Assembly (NCBI GenBank): GCA_025964695.1
Contig: JAOPYK010000004.1
Location: 1-64,000 of the forward strand
From: Streptosporangiaceae bacterium
GTDB taxonomy: Bacteria; Actinomycetota; Actinomycetes; Streptosporangiales; Streptosporangiaceae
Reading direction: 5' to 3'
DNA: 64,000 nucleotides
Both the position numbers and the translations under genes were made by a program. This document shows, one piece after another, positions 40,358 through 48,179 of the stretch. The first letter of the stretch is position 1. The number at the start of each line of letters is the position of its first letter. Below the pieces are notes generated by a model. It was given only the letters and a program-made list of their open reading frames with translations. It made no database searches and was not told where the DNA came from.

Positions 40358-41688
40358 TCGGCAGGCTCCGTGCTCGGTGGTTCGGGGGGTTCCACCGGAC
40401 CCGCGAGACCCGCTGGATCGGTGCAGTCGGTCGAGTCGGTGGAGTCGGTCGAGTCGGTCGAGTCGGTAGAGTCACTGGTGTAGCTGGAGTCGGCGAGGCC
40501 CGCGGCGTCGGCGAGGTCGGTGGGGGCCATCGGGCGGAACGGGATCACCACCACGGTGATGTTGTCGCGTCCGCCGGAGTCGAGCGCGACGTCCACCAGC
40601 GACCGGGCCGCGGCCAGCGGACCTGCGGCGGCCGCGCTCACTCCCGCGGGCGGGCCGGGAAGTGCCTCGGCCAGCGCTCCGCCGATCGTCGCGGCTTCGG
40701 GCAGGTAGTTCCATAGGCCGTCGCTGCAGACGACCACCACTCCCGGCCCCTCGGGGCTGAACGTTCGCACATGGGCCTGGACGGCGTCGGCGTCGGCGCC
40801 CAGCCAGCCGACGAGCACATGTGCGTTGCGATGCGCCTGTGCCTCGACTTCGCTCAACGCGCCGAGGGCGACCATCTGCTCGGCCCAGGAGTCGTCCTCG
40901 GTGAGCCTGCTCCCGCTACCGGAGACCGCCGCCGGGTCGGGATCGGCGTGCTCGTCCGCGGCGACCGGCAGCCAGTAGGCGCGGCTGTCGCCGACCCAGC
41001 CCACGGTGACCGATCCGGCTCCGATGAGGACCGAGACGTACGTGCAGGCGGGCGCGTCGTACTCGGACGCCGCCAGTGCGGCCACACCCTGTGCGGCCTG
41101 GAGCACCGCTTTCCGGGTGGCAGTCTCGGCGTCCGTACCGGATTCCAGCTCCTTCATCAGCACGGCGACCCCGGTGTCCGCGGCGACCCGCGAAGCGTCC
41201 TCGGGCCGGGGGGAGGAGGACACTCCGTCGCAGACCACGGCCGCGACCCTGCCCTGGGCGGCGGCAAGCGCCATGGCGTCCTCGTTCTTGCTGTGCCGCA
41301 GACCCTTGTCGCTCACCCCCGCGGCGATCACGCCGCCACCGGTGCCTGTCAGCTCGGACTCCACGTGGTCGCGGCCGCCGGGTCTGCGAAGCCCGCACCG
41401 TTCGCAGTAGCCGTCCACGTCGATCGCGCTGGCCCCGCACCCGGTGCAGGGGTCGACCTGAGGGTTCTCGGCGACGGGGTTCTGCGTGTCGGGGTTCTGC
41501 GTGTCGGGGTTCTGCGTGTCGGGGATTTCCGGAGGGCGTGGTCCCCCGGCCGGGATCTCGTCGGCGGGAGCCGCGGAGATGCGGTGCCCGCAGGCCTCGC
41601 AGTAGTTGTTCTCAGCGAAGACCGGGGCGTGGCACACGGGGCAGGTCGCCCCCGGTTTCCGGGCGTCACCCGGGTCTTGATCGTCCAT
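40354..41688 (-). CDS. PP2C-type protein phosphatase with two zinc ribbons
   Basis: 444 aa. Two Cys4 ribbons near residues 13-33 and 80-100 are separated by a DTQNP triple repeat (15-bp array, 41465-41525). The PP2C catalytic domain carries GVSDKGLRHSKNEDA, VVCDGVSS and GWVGDSRAYW, then VCSDGLWNYL and GGRDNITVVVI, which together supply the metal-binding aspartates. The C-terminus has five STD repeats (9-bp units, about 40425-40480). It should reverse phosphorylation by the adjacent PknG-like kinase. Its ATG overlaps the kinase TGA (TGATG-type junction). Confidence 0.92.
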   Translation of the reverse strand: MDDQDPGDARKPGATCPVCHAPVFAENNYCEACGHRISAAPADEIPAGGPRPPEIPDTQNPDTQNPDTQNPVAENPQVDPCTGCGASAIDVDGYCERCGLRRPGGRDHVESELTGTGGGVIAAGVSDKGLRHSKNEDAMALAAAQGRVAAVVCDGVSSSPRPEDASRVAADTGVAVLMKELESGTDAETATRKAVLQAAQGVAALAASEYDAPACTYVSVLIGAGSVTVGWVGDSRAYWLPVAADEHADPDPAAVSGSGSRLTEDDSWAEQMVALGALSEVEAQAHRNAHVLVGWLGADADAVQAHVRTFSPEGPGVVVVCSDGLWNYLPEAATIGGALAEALPGPPAGVSAAAAGPLAAARSLVDVALDSGGRDNITVVVIPFRPMAPTDLADAAGLADSSYTSDSTDSTDSTDSTDSTDCTDPAGLAGPVEPPEPPSTEPAE

Positions 41689-44084
41689 CAGAACAACGTC
41701 CTCGGCCGGATGGTGTTGGCCCGATTCACCAGCGTGTGCCGCTGCTCCGAGCCCTGAGCGAGACGGGCCAGTTCACGGTAGGCCCGCTCGAGCCTGCGGC
41801 GGAGCGCGGCCTCGGTCAGCGGAGCGCCCAGCAGGCTGGTGCCCCCGGTGGCGGAGTGTCCGGCCAGTACCCAGCCCAGCGCCGCCTCCACCACCTCCGC
41901 GGTGAGCTCCTCGCCCCTGGTGCCCTCCAGCCGGAGGCCGGCCAGCCGGTGACCGGTGGCGAGGAGCTCCTGCTCGGTGAGCTCGCCGGGATCCCGGCCA
42001 CGGACGGCCGCCGCGACCGCCGCCACCTGGGCGGCGACGTACTGGCTGGAGATCTCGGGGACCGCGTCCAGGGCCGCCACCGCGCGGGCCCGGTCGCCTG
42101 CCGCCAGCCGTACGCGGGCCAGCCCGAAGGCCGCGCTGACATGACCGTGATCGGTGCGCCAGACCGCTTCGTACAGCCGGGCGGCCGCATTCGGGCCGGA
42201 CGCATGCGGGCCAGGTGCATGCGGGCCGGGTGCATGCGGGCCGGGTGCACTCGGATGGAGCGCGGCGTGCCCGGGGGCACGGTTCTGCCCGGGCTGCGGG
42301 GCCCGCTCGCCGGCCAGTTCCAGGCTGAACGCCAGCGCCAGCTTGGGCGCGGCCTCTCCGGGCATCCAGCTGTAGAGACCGTTGAAGAGCCGCCGGGCCA
42401 GGTCGAAGCGCCCGTCGGCCAGTGCGGCCAGCCCGCGGTACCAGTCGAGTCGCCAGTCGCCGGCGACCTGGGCCTCGATCTCGTCGAGCTGCGCTTCGGC
42501 CTCGCGGTAGCCACCGAGCTCGATCTTGACCCGCGCCAGCATGAAGCCGACCTCGGGGGAGGTCACCGGTGCCGACACCAGGGCGGTGGCCAGGGCGTCG
42601 GGTTCCCGGATGGTCAGACCCGCCAGGAAGCCCGCGGCCGGATCCGATCCGTACACCAGGGGAACCGGGAGCGCGGTCGTGGCGGTGGCCGGGACGAGCG
42701 AACCCAGCGCGGGACCGATGCCGTGTTCAAGTGCGGTGATCTCGGCGCCGGCGGTGTAGCGCTCGGGACCGAACAGGGTCGACGGCGCCGGGCGCGGCCT
42801 GCCGTCCTCGGCGGACAGCACCTCCCGCAGCACACCGGTGAGCTGCTCGGCCATCTCGGCGGCGCTCTGGAACCGCTCCGCCGGCTCCGAGTGAGTCGCC
42901 CGGCGCAGCAACCGGTCGTACGACTCGTACCGGCTGAGCAGCGGCACGTCCGCGCGGTCGGGCAGCGAGGTGGCGTGGATGCCGCTGTAGCCCCTGAACG
43001 GGAAGCTCAGCACGGCGAGCGTACGGCCCACCGTGTAGAGGTCCGAGCTGATCGACGGGCCCAGGGTCGCGATCTCGGGAGCCTGGTAGCCGACCGTGCC
43101 GTAGATCGGGCTGTCGACGTCGGTGGCCCGGCGGACCCCGCCCAGGTCGAGGAGCTTGAGCTGCTCCTCCGCCTGGATGGCGTTGTCCGGCTTGAAGTCG
43201 CAGTAGATCAGGCCCAGCCCGTGCAGATAACCGAGCGCCCGCAGCACCTCGAGGGCGTAGGCGATGACCTGGCCGAGCGGCAGCGAGGCGTCCGTGCCGA
43301 ACTGCTCCCGCCGCTGCAGCAGGATGTCCCTGAGGGACTGCCCGCCGACGTATTCCATGACGATGTAGCCGACCAGCACGCCCGTCCTGGGCTCCGGATG
43401 CTGGACGAAGTTGTAGATCTTGACGATGTTGGGGTGCTCGACCTCGGCGAGGAACGAGCGCTCCGCCGCCGCGGCGGCCAGTGCCTCGGCATCCCCGGTG
43501 TCCAGCAGGCCCTTGAGGACCACCCAGCGGTCGCTGACGTTGCGATCCCGGGCCAGGTAGATCCAGCCGAGCCCGCCGTGCGCCAGGCAGCCGAGCACTT
43601 CGTACTGGCCGCCGACCAGATCGCCCGTGCCGAGCTTCGGGGTGAAGGAGAAGCCGCTGCCGCAGTTGGCGCAGAACCCCTCGGTCCGGCCCGGGCGGTC
43701 ATCCCGGCCGCGCCCGACCGGCTCACCGCAACTGCTGCAGAACCGCTTGTGCTCGGCGACCTCCGGGTGGTCCAGGACCGCCGAGGCCGGGTCCCGGTAG
43801 GGGACCGCCGGCACCTCCACCAGCCCCGCGCCGAGCATCCCGCGCGCCGCCGAGGAGGCGGAACCCGTTCGCGTGCTGCTGTTGGTGGGCATCGTGCGGC
43901 CGGACAGTATGCCGCTCGTCGCCGAACTCTCCGCGGAGGACACCCGGCCCTCGCCGGGAGAGGCGGCGGCCGCCCCTGCCGGGGGCGCCATGCCGCACAG
44001 GTCGCAGTACCCGTCCTCGACGGTGCCCGAGCAACCGGCATAGGTGCAGGACTGTCCGGCCACCGCGCGGCCGCTCGCGTTCAT
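41688..44084 (-). CDS. pknG: PknG-like Ser/Thr kinase with zinc/rubredoxin motifs and TPR tail
   Basis: 798 aa from ATG 44084 (ATGA overlap with the upstream gene). The order is: an N-terminal Cys4 ribbon; a rubredoxin-like pair FCSSCG / FCANCG near residues 113-140; a kinase domain from about 165; and a TPR-rich C-terminus. The catalytic loop is YCDFKPDN near 293 and the metal loop is DLG, exactly the PknG-type substitutions of HRD and DFG. A 15-bp array encodes HAPGP repeats (42200-42250). In mycobacteria PknG senses amino acids via GlnH/GlnX and controls 2-oxoglutarate metabolism. Here it is embedded with FHA, VWA and PP2C partners. Confidence 0.93.
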   Translation of the reverse strand: MNASGRAVAGQSCTYAGCSGTVEDGYCDLCGMAPPAGAAAASPGEGRVSSAESSATSGILSGRTMPTNSSTRTGSASSAARGMLGAGLVEVPAVPYRDPASAVLDHPEVAEHKRFCSSCGEPVGRGRDDRPGRTEGFCANCGSGFSFTPKLGTGDLVGGQYEVLGCLAHGGLGWIYLARDRNVSDRWVVLKGLLDTGDAEALAAAAAERSFLAEVEHPNIVKIYNFVQHPEPRTGVLVGYIVMEYVGGQSLRDILLQRREQFGTDASLPLGQVIAYALEVLRALGYLHGLGLIYCDFKPDNAIQAEEQLKLLDLGGVRRATDVDSPIYGTVGYQAPEIATLGPSISSDLYTVGRTLAVLSFPFRGYSGIHATSLPDRADVPLLSRYESYDRLLRRATHSEPAERFQSAAEMAEQLTGVLREVLSAEDGRPRPAPSTLFGPERYTAGAEITALEHGIGPALGSLVPATATTALPVPLVYGSDPAAGFLAGLTIREPDALATALVSAPVTSPEVGFMLARVKIELGGYREAEAQLDEIEAQVAGDWRLDWYRGLAALADGRFDLARRLFNGLYSWMPGEAAPKLALAFSLELAGERAPQPGQNRAPGHAALHPSAPGPHAPGPHAPGPHASGPNAAARLYEAVWRTDHGHVSAAFGLARVRLAAGDRARAVAALDAVPEISSQYVAAQVAAVAAAVRGRDPGELTEQELLATGHRLAGLRLEGTRGEELTAEVVEAALGWVLAGHSATGGTSLLGAPLTEAALRRRLERAYRELARLAQGSEQRHTLVNRANTIRPRTLF

Positions 44085-45283
44085 CGCTTTGCTCTTTTCG
44101 CCGGTGATGCGACGGCGCGCTGGTAGGCGGCCACCGCGACGGTGGCCTGCCGCAGATCGCACGGGGAGGTCCACAGCAGTTCCTGGGCCTGTTCGTAGAG
44201 CCGGGCCGGCTCAGGTTCCTCGACCAGCCCCAGCCGGCCGGCCTTGGCGCGGTAGGCCTCCAGCCGGCCGCGCAGTTCGTTGCGCCGGTCGAGCAGCCCG
44301 GCGATGGTGCCGTGCACCGCGCGGGCGTGGTCCAGGGCCTCGGCGGCGGCACGGTCCAGTTCGTTCAGCGCGACCGCCAGCTCCGGCCAGCGGCCCTGCT
44401 CCCGTAGCCCGCCCAGGGCGGTCACCCGGTCGGCGAGTACGGGGGCCAGTGCGGGGACGTCGGGCAGTACCGGAGACGCGATCTTCACCAGTACGAGGTC
44501 CCGTACCTGCCGGGCCTCGGCCTCGGCCGCCTCGACCAGACCGGTGGACACCTCGATCCGGCGCAGGCGCTCGCCGTGCTCGTCCCGGATCGTCGCGGCC
44601 TCCTCGAGTCCCCTCCGGAACGGTGCGAGGCCGGCCCGCACCTCGTCGATCCGCCGGGTGTCGGCCCGGCCATCGCGCGCCAGCGAGAGCGGGTCCGTCA
44701 CCACCAGCGCGCGCACCTCGGCCAGCCGACGGCCGATCCCATCCAGCTCCGGGTCTGACACCTCGAGCGACCGGGCGAGCCCCTCGGTCGCCCGCCAGTC
44801 CTCCTCAGCCTCGGCCAGCCGGGACAGCAGTGCTGACCAGACCGCGTCCGTGGCGGCCACCGCGTCGGTGGTCTCCTCGTACAGCGCGGTCATCCGGGCC
44901 ACCACGTCGTCCAGCGTGAGCCGTTCGCTCGCCGGTCCGAGCAGTGTCCGTTTCTCCAGGGGGATCTCCGCGCCCGCGGGCTCGACCGACGGGCCGGTGA
45001 GCAGCCGGTTCAGCTCGGCGAGCTGTTCGGCGTTGGGCCGCGAGTGCCGGGCCCGGAGTTCCTCGGCGCTGGCCAGGGCCCGCTGGTAGGCGTCGAACAG
45101 CCGCCACAACCAGGCCACGCTCGTCTGGATGTCGATCCAGCGCCGTACGGTCGCACCGGTCAGCTTGGCGCCCTTGAGGAACTGGTAGCCCTGGTGGGTG
45201 TCCAGGTCGAGCAACGCGTTGGCGATGCGGTCCTTCTCCTCGTGCAGCCGCCGCAGCGCGTGGTCGATGCCCTCGCGGCTCAT
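44081..45283 (-). CDS. Coiled-coil-rich hypothetical protein, first gene of the PknG operon
   Basis: About 400 aa from ATG 45283; in-frame GTG 45313 and a start at 45352 are alternatives. Composition is strongly helical with heptad-like Leu/Ala/Glu patterns and no membrane segment (ALRRLHEEKDRIANALLDLD, then ALASAEELRARH). No family was recognised. It overlaps pknG by 4 bp, and its last ~60 residues (LYEQAQELLWTSPCDLRQATVAVAAYQRAV) resemble a TPR-like hairpin. It is probably a scaffold or cofactor of the kinase system. Confidence 0.75.
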   Translation of the reverse strand: MSREGIDHALRRLHEEKDRIANALLDLDTHQGYQFLKGAKLTGATVRRWIDIQTSVAWLWRLFDAYQRALASAEELRARHSRPNAEQLAELNRLLTGPSVEPAGAEIPLEKRTLLGPASERLTLDDVVARMTALYEETTDAVAATDAVWSALLSRLAEAEEDWRATEGLARSLEVSDPELDGIGRRLAEVRALVVTDPLSLARDGRADTRRIDEVRAGLAPFRRGLEEAATIRDEHGERLRRIEVSTGLVEAAEAEARQVRDLVLVKIASPVLPDVPALAPVLADRVTALGGLREQGRWPELAVALNELDRAAAEALDHARAVHGTIAGLLDRRNELRGRLEAYRAKAGRLGLVEEPEPARLYEQAQELLWTSPCDLRQATVAVAAYQRAVASPAKRAKR

Positions 45284-45450
45284 CGGCGGCCGACCGGCAC
45301 TCGCGTCCCTCACCGCCTCACCCCCGGTTCGTCCACTGAGGCCACTGTGCACCTGTACGCCGAGAACTGGCGTGGATGAGCATAGTTTCGCCTTGGTGGC
45401 TTTCGTAAGCTTCCGTGATCAGACGCAGCCTACGAACGCGAAGTTCCCTG

Positions 45451-45541
45451 CCGGAGTGTTCTGTGCGGGAGTGTTCTGTGCGGGAGTGTTGTGTGCGGGA
45501 GTGTTCTGTGCGGGAGTGTTCCGTGCGGGCGTGTTCCGTGC
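45451..45541. repeat. Intergenic 15-bp minisatellite
   Basis: Six near-perfect copies of TGTGCGGGAGTGTTC lie between the PknG operon start and the end of the esterase gene. The array reaches to within ten bases of the esterase stop codon and is in the presumed promoter-distal half of the 264-bp gap. Nothing else is recognised in the gap. Confidence 0.88.
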
Positions 45542-45547
45542 CCGGCG

Positions 45548-46708
45548 TCAGCCGGCCTTCAAATGGGCGCTCATCCATTCCAGGCTGGCGGGCATCATGC
45601 GGCGGAACGTACGGAAATTGTGCCCGCCGGAGTCGAGGATCAGGCTGTCGACCTGCATCGGAGCGCGGACCTGGCCGAGGAAGCGCTGCGCCTGGGGAAA
45701 GGTCTTCTCCCCGATCCTGCACGAGGTCACCAGCAGGGCGATGGGCGGTGCCGGCAGATGGGTCTGGCGCCACAACAGGTCGTTCTCGTCCCGGACCGAC
45801 CGGCTGCCACCGTAGAGGTCGCCGGTGGTGAGGTCCTGGAGGGAGCGGAAGTAACCCGAGAGCGAGACCGCGGCGGCGAAGCGGTCCGAGTGCCGCATGG
45901 CGACCTTCGCCGCGCAGTAGCCGCCGGTCGAGTCGCCCATGATGCCCCAGCCGGCGCGGGTGGTGGCCACCCGGTAGTGTGCGCCGACCTGCGCCGGCAC
46001 GTCGATGGAGAAGAAGCTCTCCACCTGCGGGCCGCCCGGCACGTCGGTGCACTCGGTGTCACGAGGCGGCACCAGCGTGGGCCGCATCAGTAGGTAGACC
46101 GTCGGCTGCACCTTGCCCGCGAGCTCGCCCTGACGGACCAGGGCGGGGAAGTGCATGACCCGGATGAGGCTGTAGGGGTTGCCCGGATAACCGGTGAGGA
46201 CCAATGAGACCGGGAATTTGCGGGTGGCGTAGGCGGGCTGGAAGTACTCGGGCGGCAGCATCACGAACGCCTCCCCCGTCAGGCCCGTGCTCTGCCCCTG
46301 GAACCGGAATTTCTCGATCAGGCCATCGCGGGTGAGAGTCTGCTGGTCCTTGCGCGGCCCGAGGGTGGCGATGGTCAGCGGGGAGACGGGCGGCGCGGGC
46401 CGGGCGGTGCCGCCGAGCCGGCCGCTCTTGATCGCGGCCGCCCCGGCGTTGGTGCCGAACAGGTCGTCCCAGCCGGAGTAGAAGTCGAAGTAACCGTTGA
46501 CGTAGGTGAGCATCGCCAGCAGTGCGACCACCTGGGTCAGCGCCAGCAGGCCGATCCGCGACAGCACCTGCCGCGTGCCGCGTCCCGCGTACCGAGGCCA
46601 GAGTCTGACCGTGAGCGCCGCGGCCGCTATCGCCGCCAGGAACAGCGTGACAATGAAAGACCCGCTGGTCAGTCCCACTGAGCCCCCAACATCCGAAAAC
46701 ACGGCCAT
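45548..46708 (-). CDS. Membrane-anchored esterase-like (antigen 85 / PHB-depolymerase fold) protein
   Basis: 386 aa from ATG 46708. Two to three hydrophobic helices in the first ~100 residues anchor a C-terminal alpha/beta hydrolase domain. The nucleophile elbow is GDSTGGYCA; the acid and His are likely in the late D-S-x-x-L-D-S-G-G-H-N-F segment. This architecture matches the putative esterase family of actinobacteria related to mycolyltransferase antigen 85 and trehalose-ester hydrolases, acting outside the membrane. Longer upstream codons exist in frame but run through a 12-bp repeat and are rejected. Confidence 0.83.
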   Translation of the reverse strand: MAVFSDVGGSVGLTSGSFIVTLFLAAIAAAALTVRLWPRYAGRGTRQVLSRIGLLALTQVVALLAMLTYVNGYFDFYSGWDDLFGTNAGAAAIKSGRLGGTARPAPPVSPLTIATLGPRKDQQTLTRDGLIEKFRFQGQSTGLTGEAFVMLPPEYFQPAYATRKFPVSLVLTGYPGNPYSLIRVMHFPALVRQGELAGKVQPTVYLLMRPTLVPPRDTECTDVPGGPQVESFFSIDVPAQVGAHYRVATTRAGWGIMGDSTGGYCAAKVAMRHSDRFAAAVSLSGYFRSLQDLTTGDLYGGSRSVRDENDLLWRQTHLPAPPIALLVTSCRIGEKTFPQAQRFLGQVRAPMQVDSLILDSGGHNFRTFRRMMPASLEWMSAHLKAG

Positions 46709-46783
46709 CCGGCCGTGCGTAGGGGTCACGCTAGGAAGTCGTGGGTGATCTCCCGCCCAGCGCCGGGTTAGCTGTGCACTTAC

Positions 46784-46819
46784 GTTGGCGGGCATGTTGG
46801 CGGGCATGTTGGCGGGCAC
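46784..46819. repeat. 12-bp triple repeat
   Basis: Three copies of GTTGGCGGGCAY in the gap between the divergent esterase and WYL genes, about 70 bp upstream of the WYL promoter. Confidence 0.8.
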
Positions 46820-46871
46820 ATCGGCGGAGACCGCCGGAGACCCCGGAGAAGAGTGCCGGTGCTTCCCGGAA

Positions 46872-46901
46872 AATGTCGTCGTTCGAACGTATAATCGAAC
46901 C
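46872..46901 (+). promoter_or_regulatory. Consensus -10 promoter predicting a leaderless WYL mRNA
   Basis: A perfect TATAAT (46890-46895) lies only six bases before ATG 46902, so transcription is expected to begin at or beside the A of the start codon. The spacer holds the palindrome GTTCGAAC (46881-46888). The upstream ATGTCGTCG stands eight bases before TATAAT and loosely resembles the -35 of PafBC-type DNA-damage promoters (TTGTCRGTG-N8-TAnnnT); the match is imperfect. Confidence 0.5.
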
Positions 46902-47387
46902 ATGGTCAACGTCGTGATGCCCTCCAGCCCGACCAGCCCGCTCACCGCCGCCGAGATCGCCGCGCTGGCACTGTCCCTCGCCCACCTGGGCACGGGCCCG
47001 CAGGCCGCGACCGCCCGCAGGGCGCTCCGGCATCTCCTCGACGACGCCGTCGACGACGCCATCGTCGCCACCACCCTGAGCACGCTCACCGCCCCGCTCG
47101 ACGGTGCCACCGCGGGACGGGCCAAGGTGATCGCCTCGGCGATCAGCGAACGGCTCGTGGTGCGGCTGCACTACGTCGACGAATCAGGCACTCTCACCAC
47201 CCGGGACGTCGAGCCGGTCACCTGCCTGGTCCACCGTGACCACTGGTATCTCGTGGCGTGGTGCCGGCTGCGTCACGGCATCCGGGCCTTCCGGTTCGAT
47301 CGGCTGCGGGCGGTGGAGCCGACGGGAGCGCCCGCCCGGCCGCATCCGGCCGGCCGCTTCCTCCCGTTCCAGCGCCGCGCCGCCTGA
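46902..47387 (+). CDS. WYL-domain protein (no recognisable HTH)
   Basis: 161 aa. The C-terminal half carries the WYL fold with HYVDESG, REV-like EPVTCLVHRDHWYLVAWCRLR and AFRFDRLRAV. The N-terminal 80 residues are helical (LTAAEIAALALSLAHLG, ARRALRHLLDDAV) but do not look like a complete winged helix. WYL domains bind single-stranded DNA or nucleotides and act in regulators such as PafBC. It may be a stand-alone ligand-binding partner. The promoter predicts a leaderless transcript. A hairpin follows the stop. Confidence 0.8.
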   Translation: MVNVVMPSSPTSPLTAAEIAALALSLAHLGTGPQAATARRALRHLLDDAVDDAIVATTLSTLTAPLDGATAGRAKVIASAISERLVVRLHYVDESGTLTTRDVEPVTCLVHRDHWYLVAWCRLRHGIRAFRFDRLRAVEPTGAPARPHPAGRFLPFQRRAA

Positions 47388-47395
47388 CGTGGGAG

Positions 47396-47428
47396 AGGGA
47401 TCCTCCGGCGCTCCGGCGGGGGATCCCT
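47396..47428. terminator. GC-rich hairpin between convergent WYL and SDR genes
   Basis: AGGGATCC (47396-47403) pairs with GGATCCCT (47421-47428), with further internal pairing of CCGG segments. It lies between the WYL stop and the SDR stop (47433) and can serve both strands. Confidence 0.5.
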
Positions 47429-47432
47429 GAGC

Positions 47433-48179
47433 TCAAAGCAGGCCCGCGTAGGCGCCGCCGTCCACCGGCGTGGCGGTGCCGGTGACGAAGCCGGCCTGCC
47501 CCGAGCACAGGAAGGCCACGAAAGCTCCGAAGTCTCCGGGGTCTCCCACCTTGCCCATCGGGACCTCCCTGGCGGCGGGGGAGAGGTCGCCGCCGTACAA
47601 CGAGCGCAGCCGGCCGGTGGCGTGCGATCCGGGCAGCAGGGAGTTGACCGTGACGCCGTCCGCGGCGACCTCACGCGCGAGGGTCTTGAGGAAGCCGGTG
47701 GCCCCCGTCCGCGCGGTGTTGGACAGGATCAGCGTCGCGATGGGCTGCCGCACCGACAGGGAGGTGACCGCCACCACCCGGCCCCAGCCCCGGCTCTGCA
47801 TCTGCGGGACGGCGGCCTTGCACATGGCCACCACGGACAGCAGGTTGAGCTCCAGGGCGGGCAGATAGGCCTCCAGCGGGGTGGAGGCGAAGGTGCCCGG
47901 CGGTGGCCCGCCCGCGTTGGTGACCAGGATGTCGATGCCGCCCAGCAGACCCTCGGCCTCCCGGACGAAGGCGGTGGCCCCTTCCGGGGTGCCGACATCG
48001 GCGATGACGGCGTGTGCGCCGTCGCCGAGGGCGGCCACGGCCTCGTCCAGCCGGCCGCGATCCCGACCGCAGATGGCGACCTGAACGCCCTCCGCGATGA
48101 GTGCCTGCGCCGAGGCGAATCCGAGTCCGGAGCTCGCAGCCGCCACGGCGGCTCGCCGTCCGCTTAGTCCAAAGTTCAT
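47433..48179 (-). CDS. SDR-family oxidoreductase-like protein with substituted catalytic Tyr/Lys
   Basis: 248 aa from ATG 48179. The cofactor motif is present as ASSGLGFASA, with VTNAGGPPPG and the C-terminal VTGTATPVDGGAY. After the catalytic serine (VTSLSVRQP) the usual YxxxK is replaced: the segment reads LILSNTARTG, so Tyr becomes Asn or Ser and Lys becomes Arg. A known SDR subgroup has this LSN..R pattern, so the change is probably ancestral rather than damage. The substrate is unknown. The start codon overlaps that of the GH114 gene on the opposite strand. Confidence 0.82.
   Translation of the reverse strand: MNFGLSGRRAAVAAASSGLGFASAQALIAEGVQVAICGRDRGRLDEAVAALGDGAHAVIADVGTPEGATAFVREAEGLLGGIDILVTNAGGPPPGTFASTPLEAYLPALELNLLSVVAMCKAAVPQMQSRGWGRVVAVTSLSVRQPIATLILSNTARTGATGFLKTLAREVAADGVTVNSLLPGSHATGRLRSLYGGDLSPAAREVPMGKVGDPGDFGAFVAFLCSGQAGFVTGTATPVDGGAYAGLL

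Noticed and set aside
46881-46900. LexA/SOS box upstream of the WYL gene
   Set aside because: The CGAAC copies are in direct orientation and GTTCGAAC has no 4-bp spacer, so the actinobacterial CGAAC-N4-GTTCG pattern is not met.
46709-47125. Longer N-terminus for the esterase-like protein, starting at 47125
   Set aside because: The extra 139 codons run antisense through the WYL gene and a 12-bp repeat and have no membrane-protein character; ATG 46708 begins the hydrophobic N-terminus.
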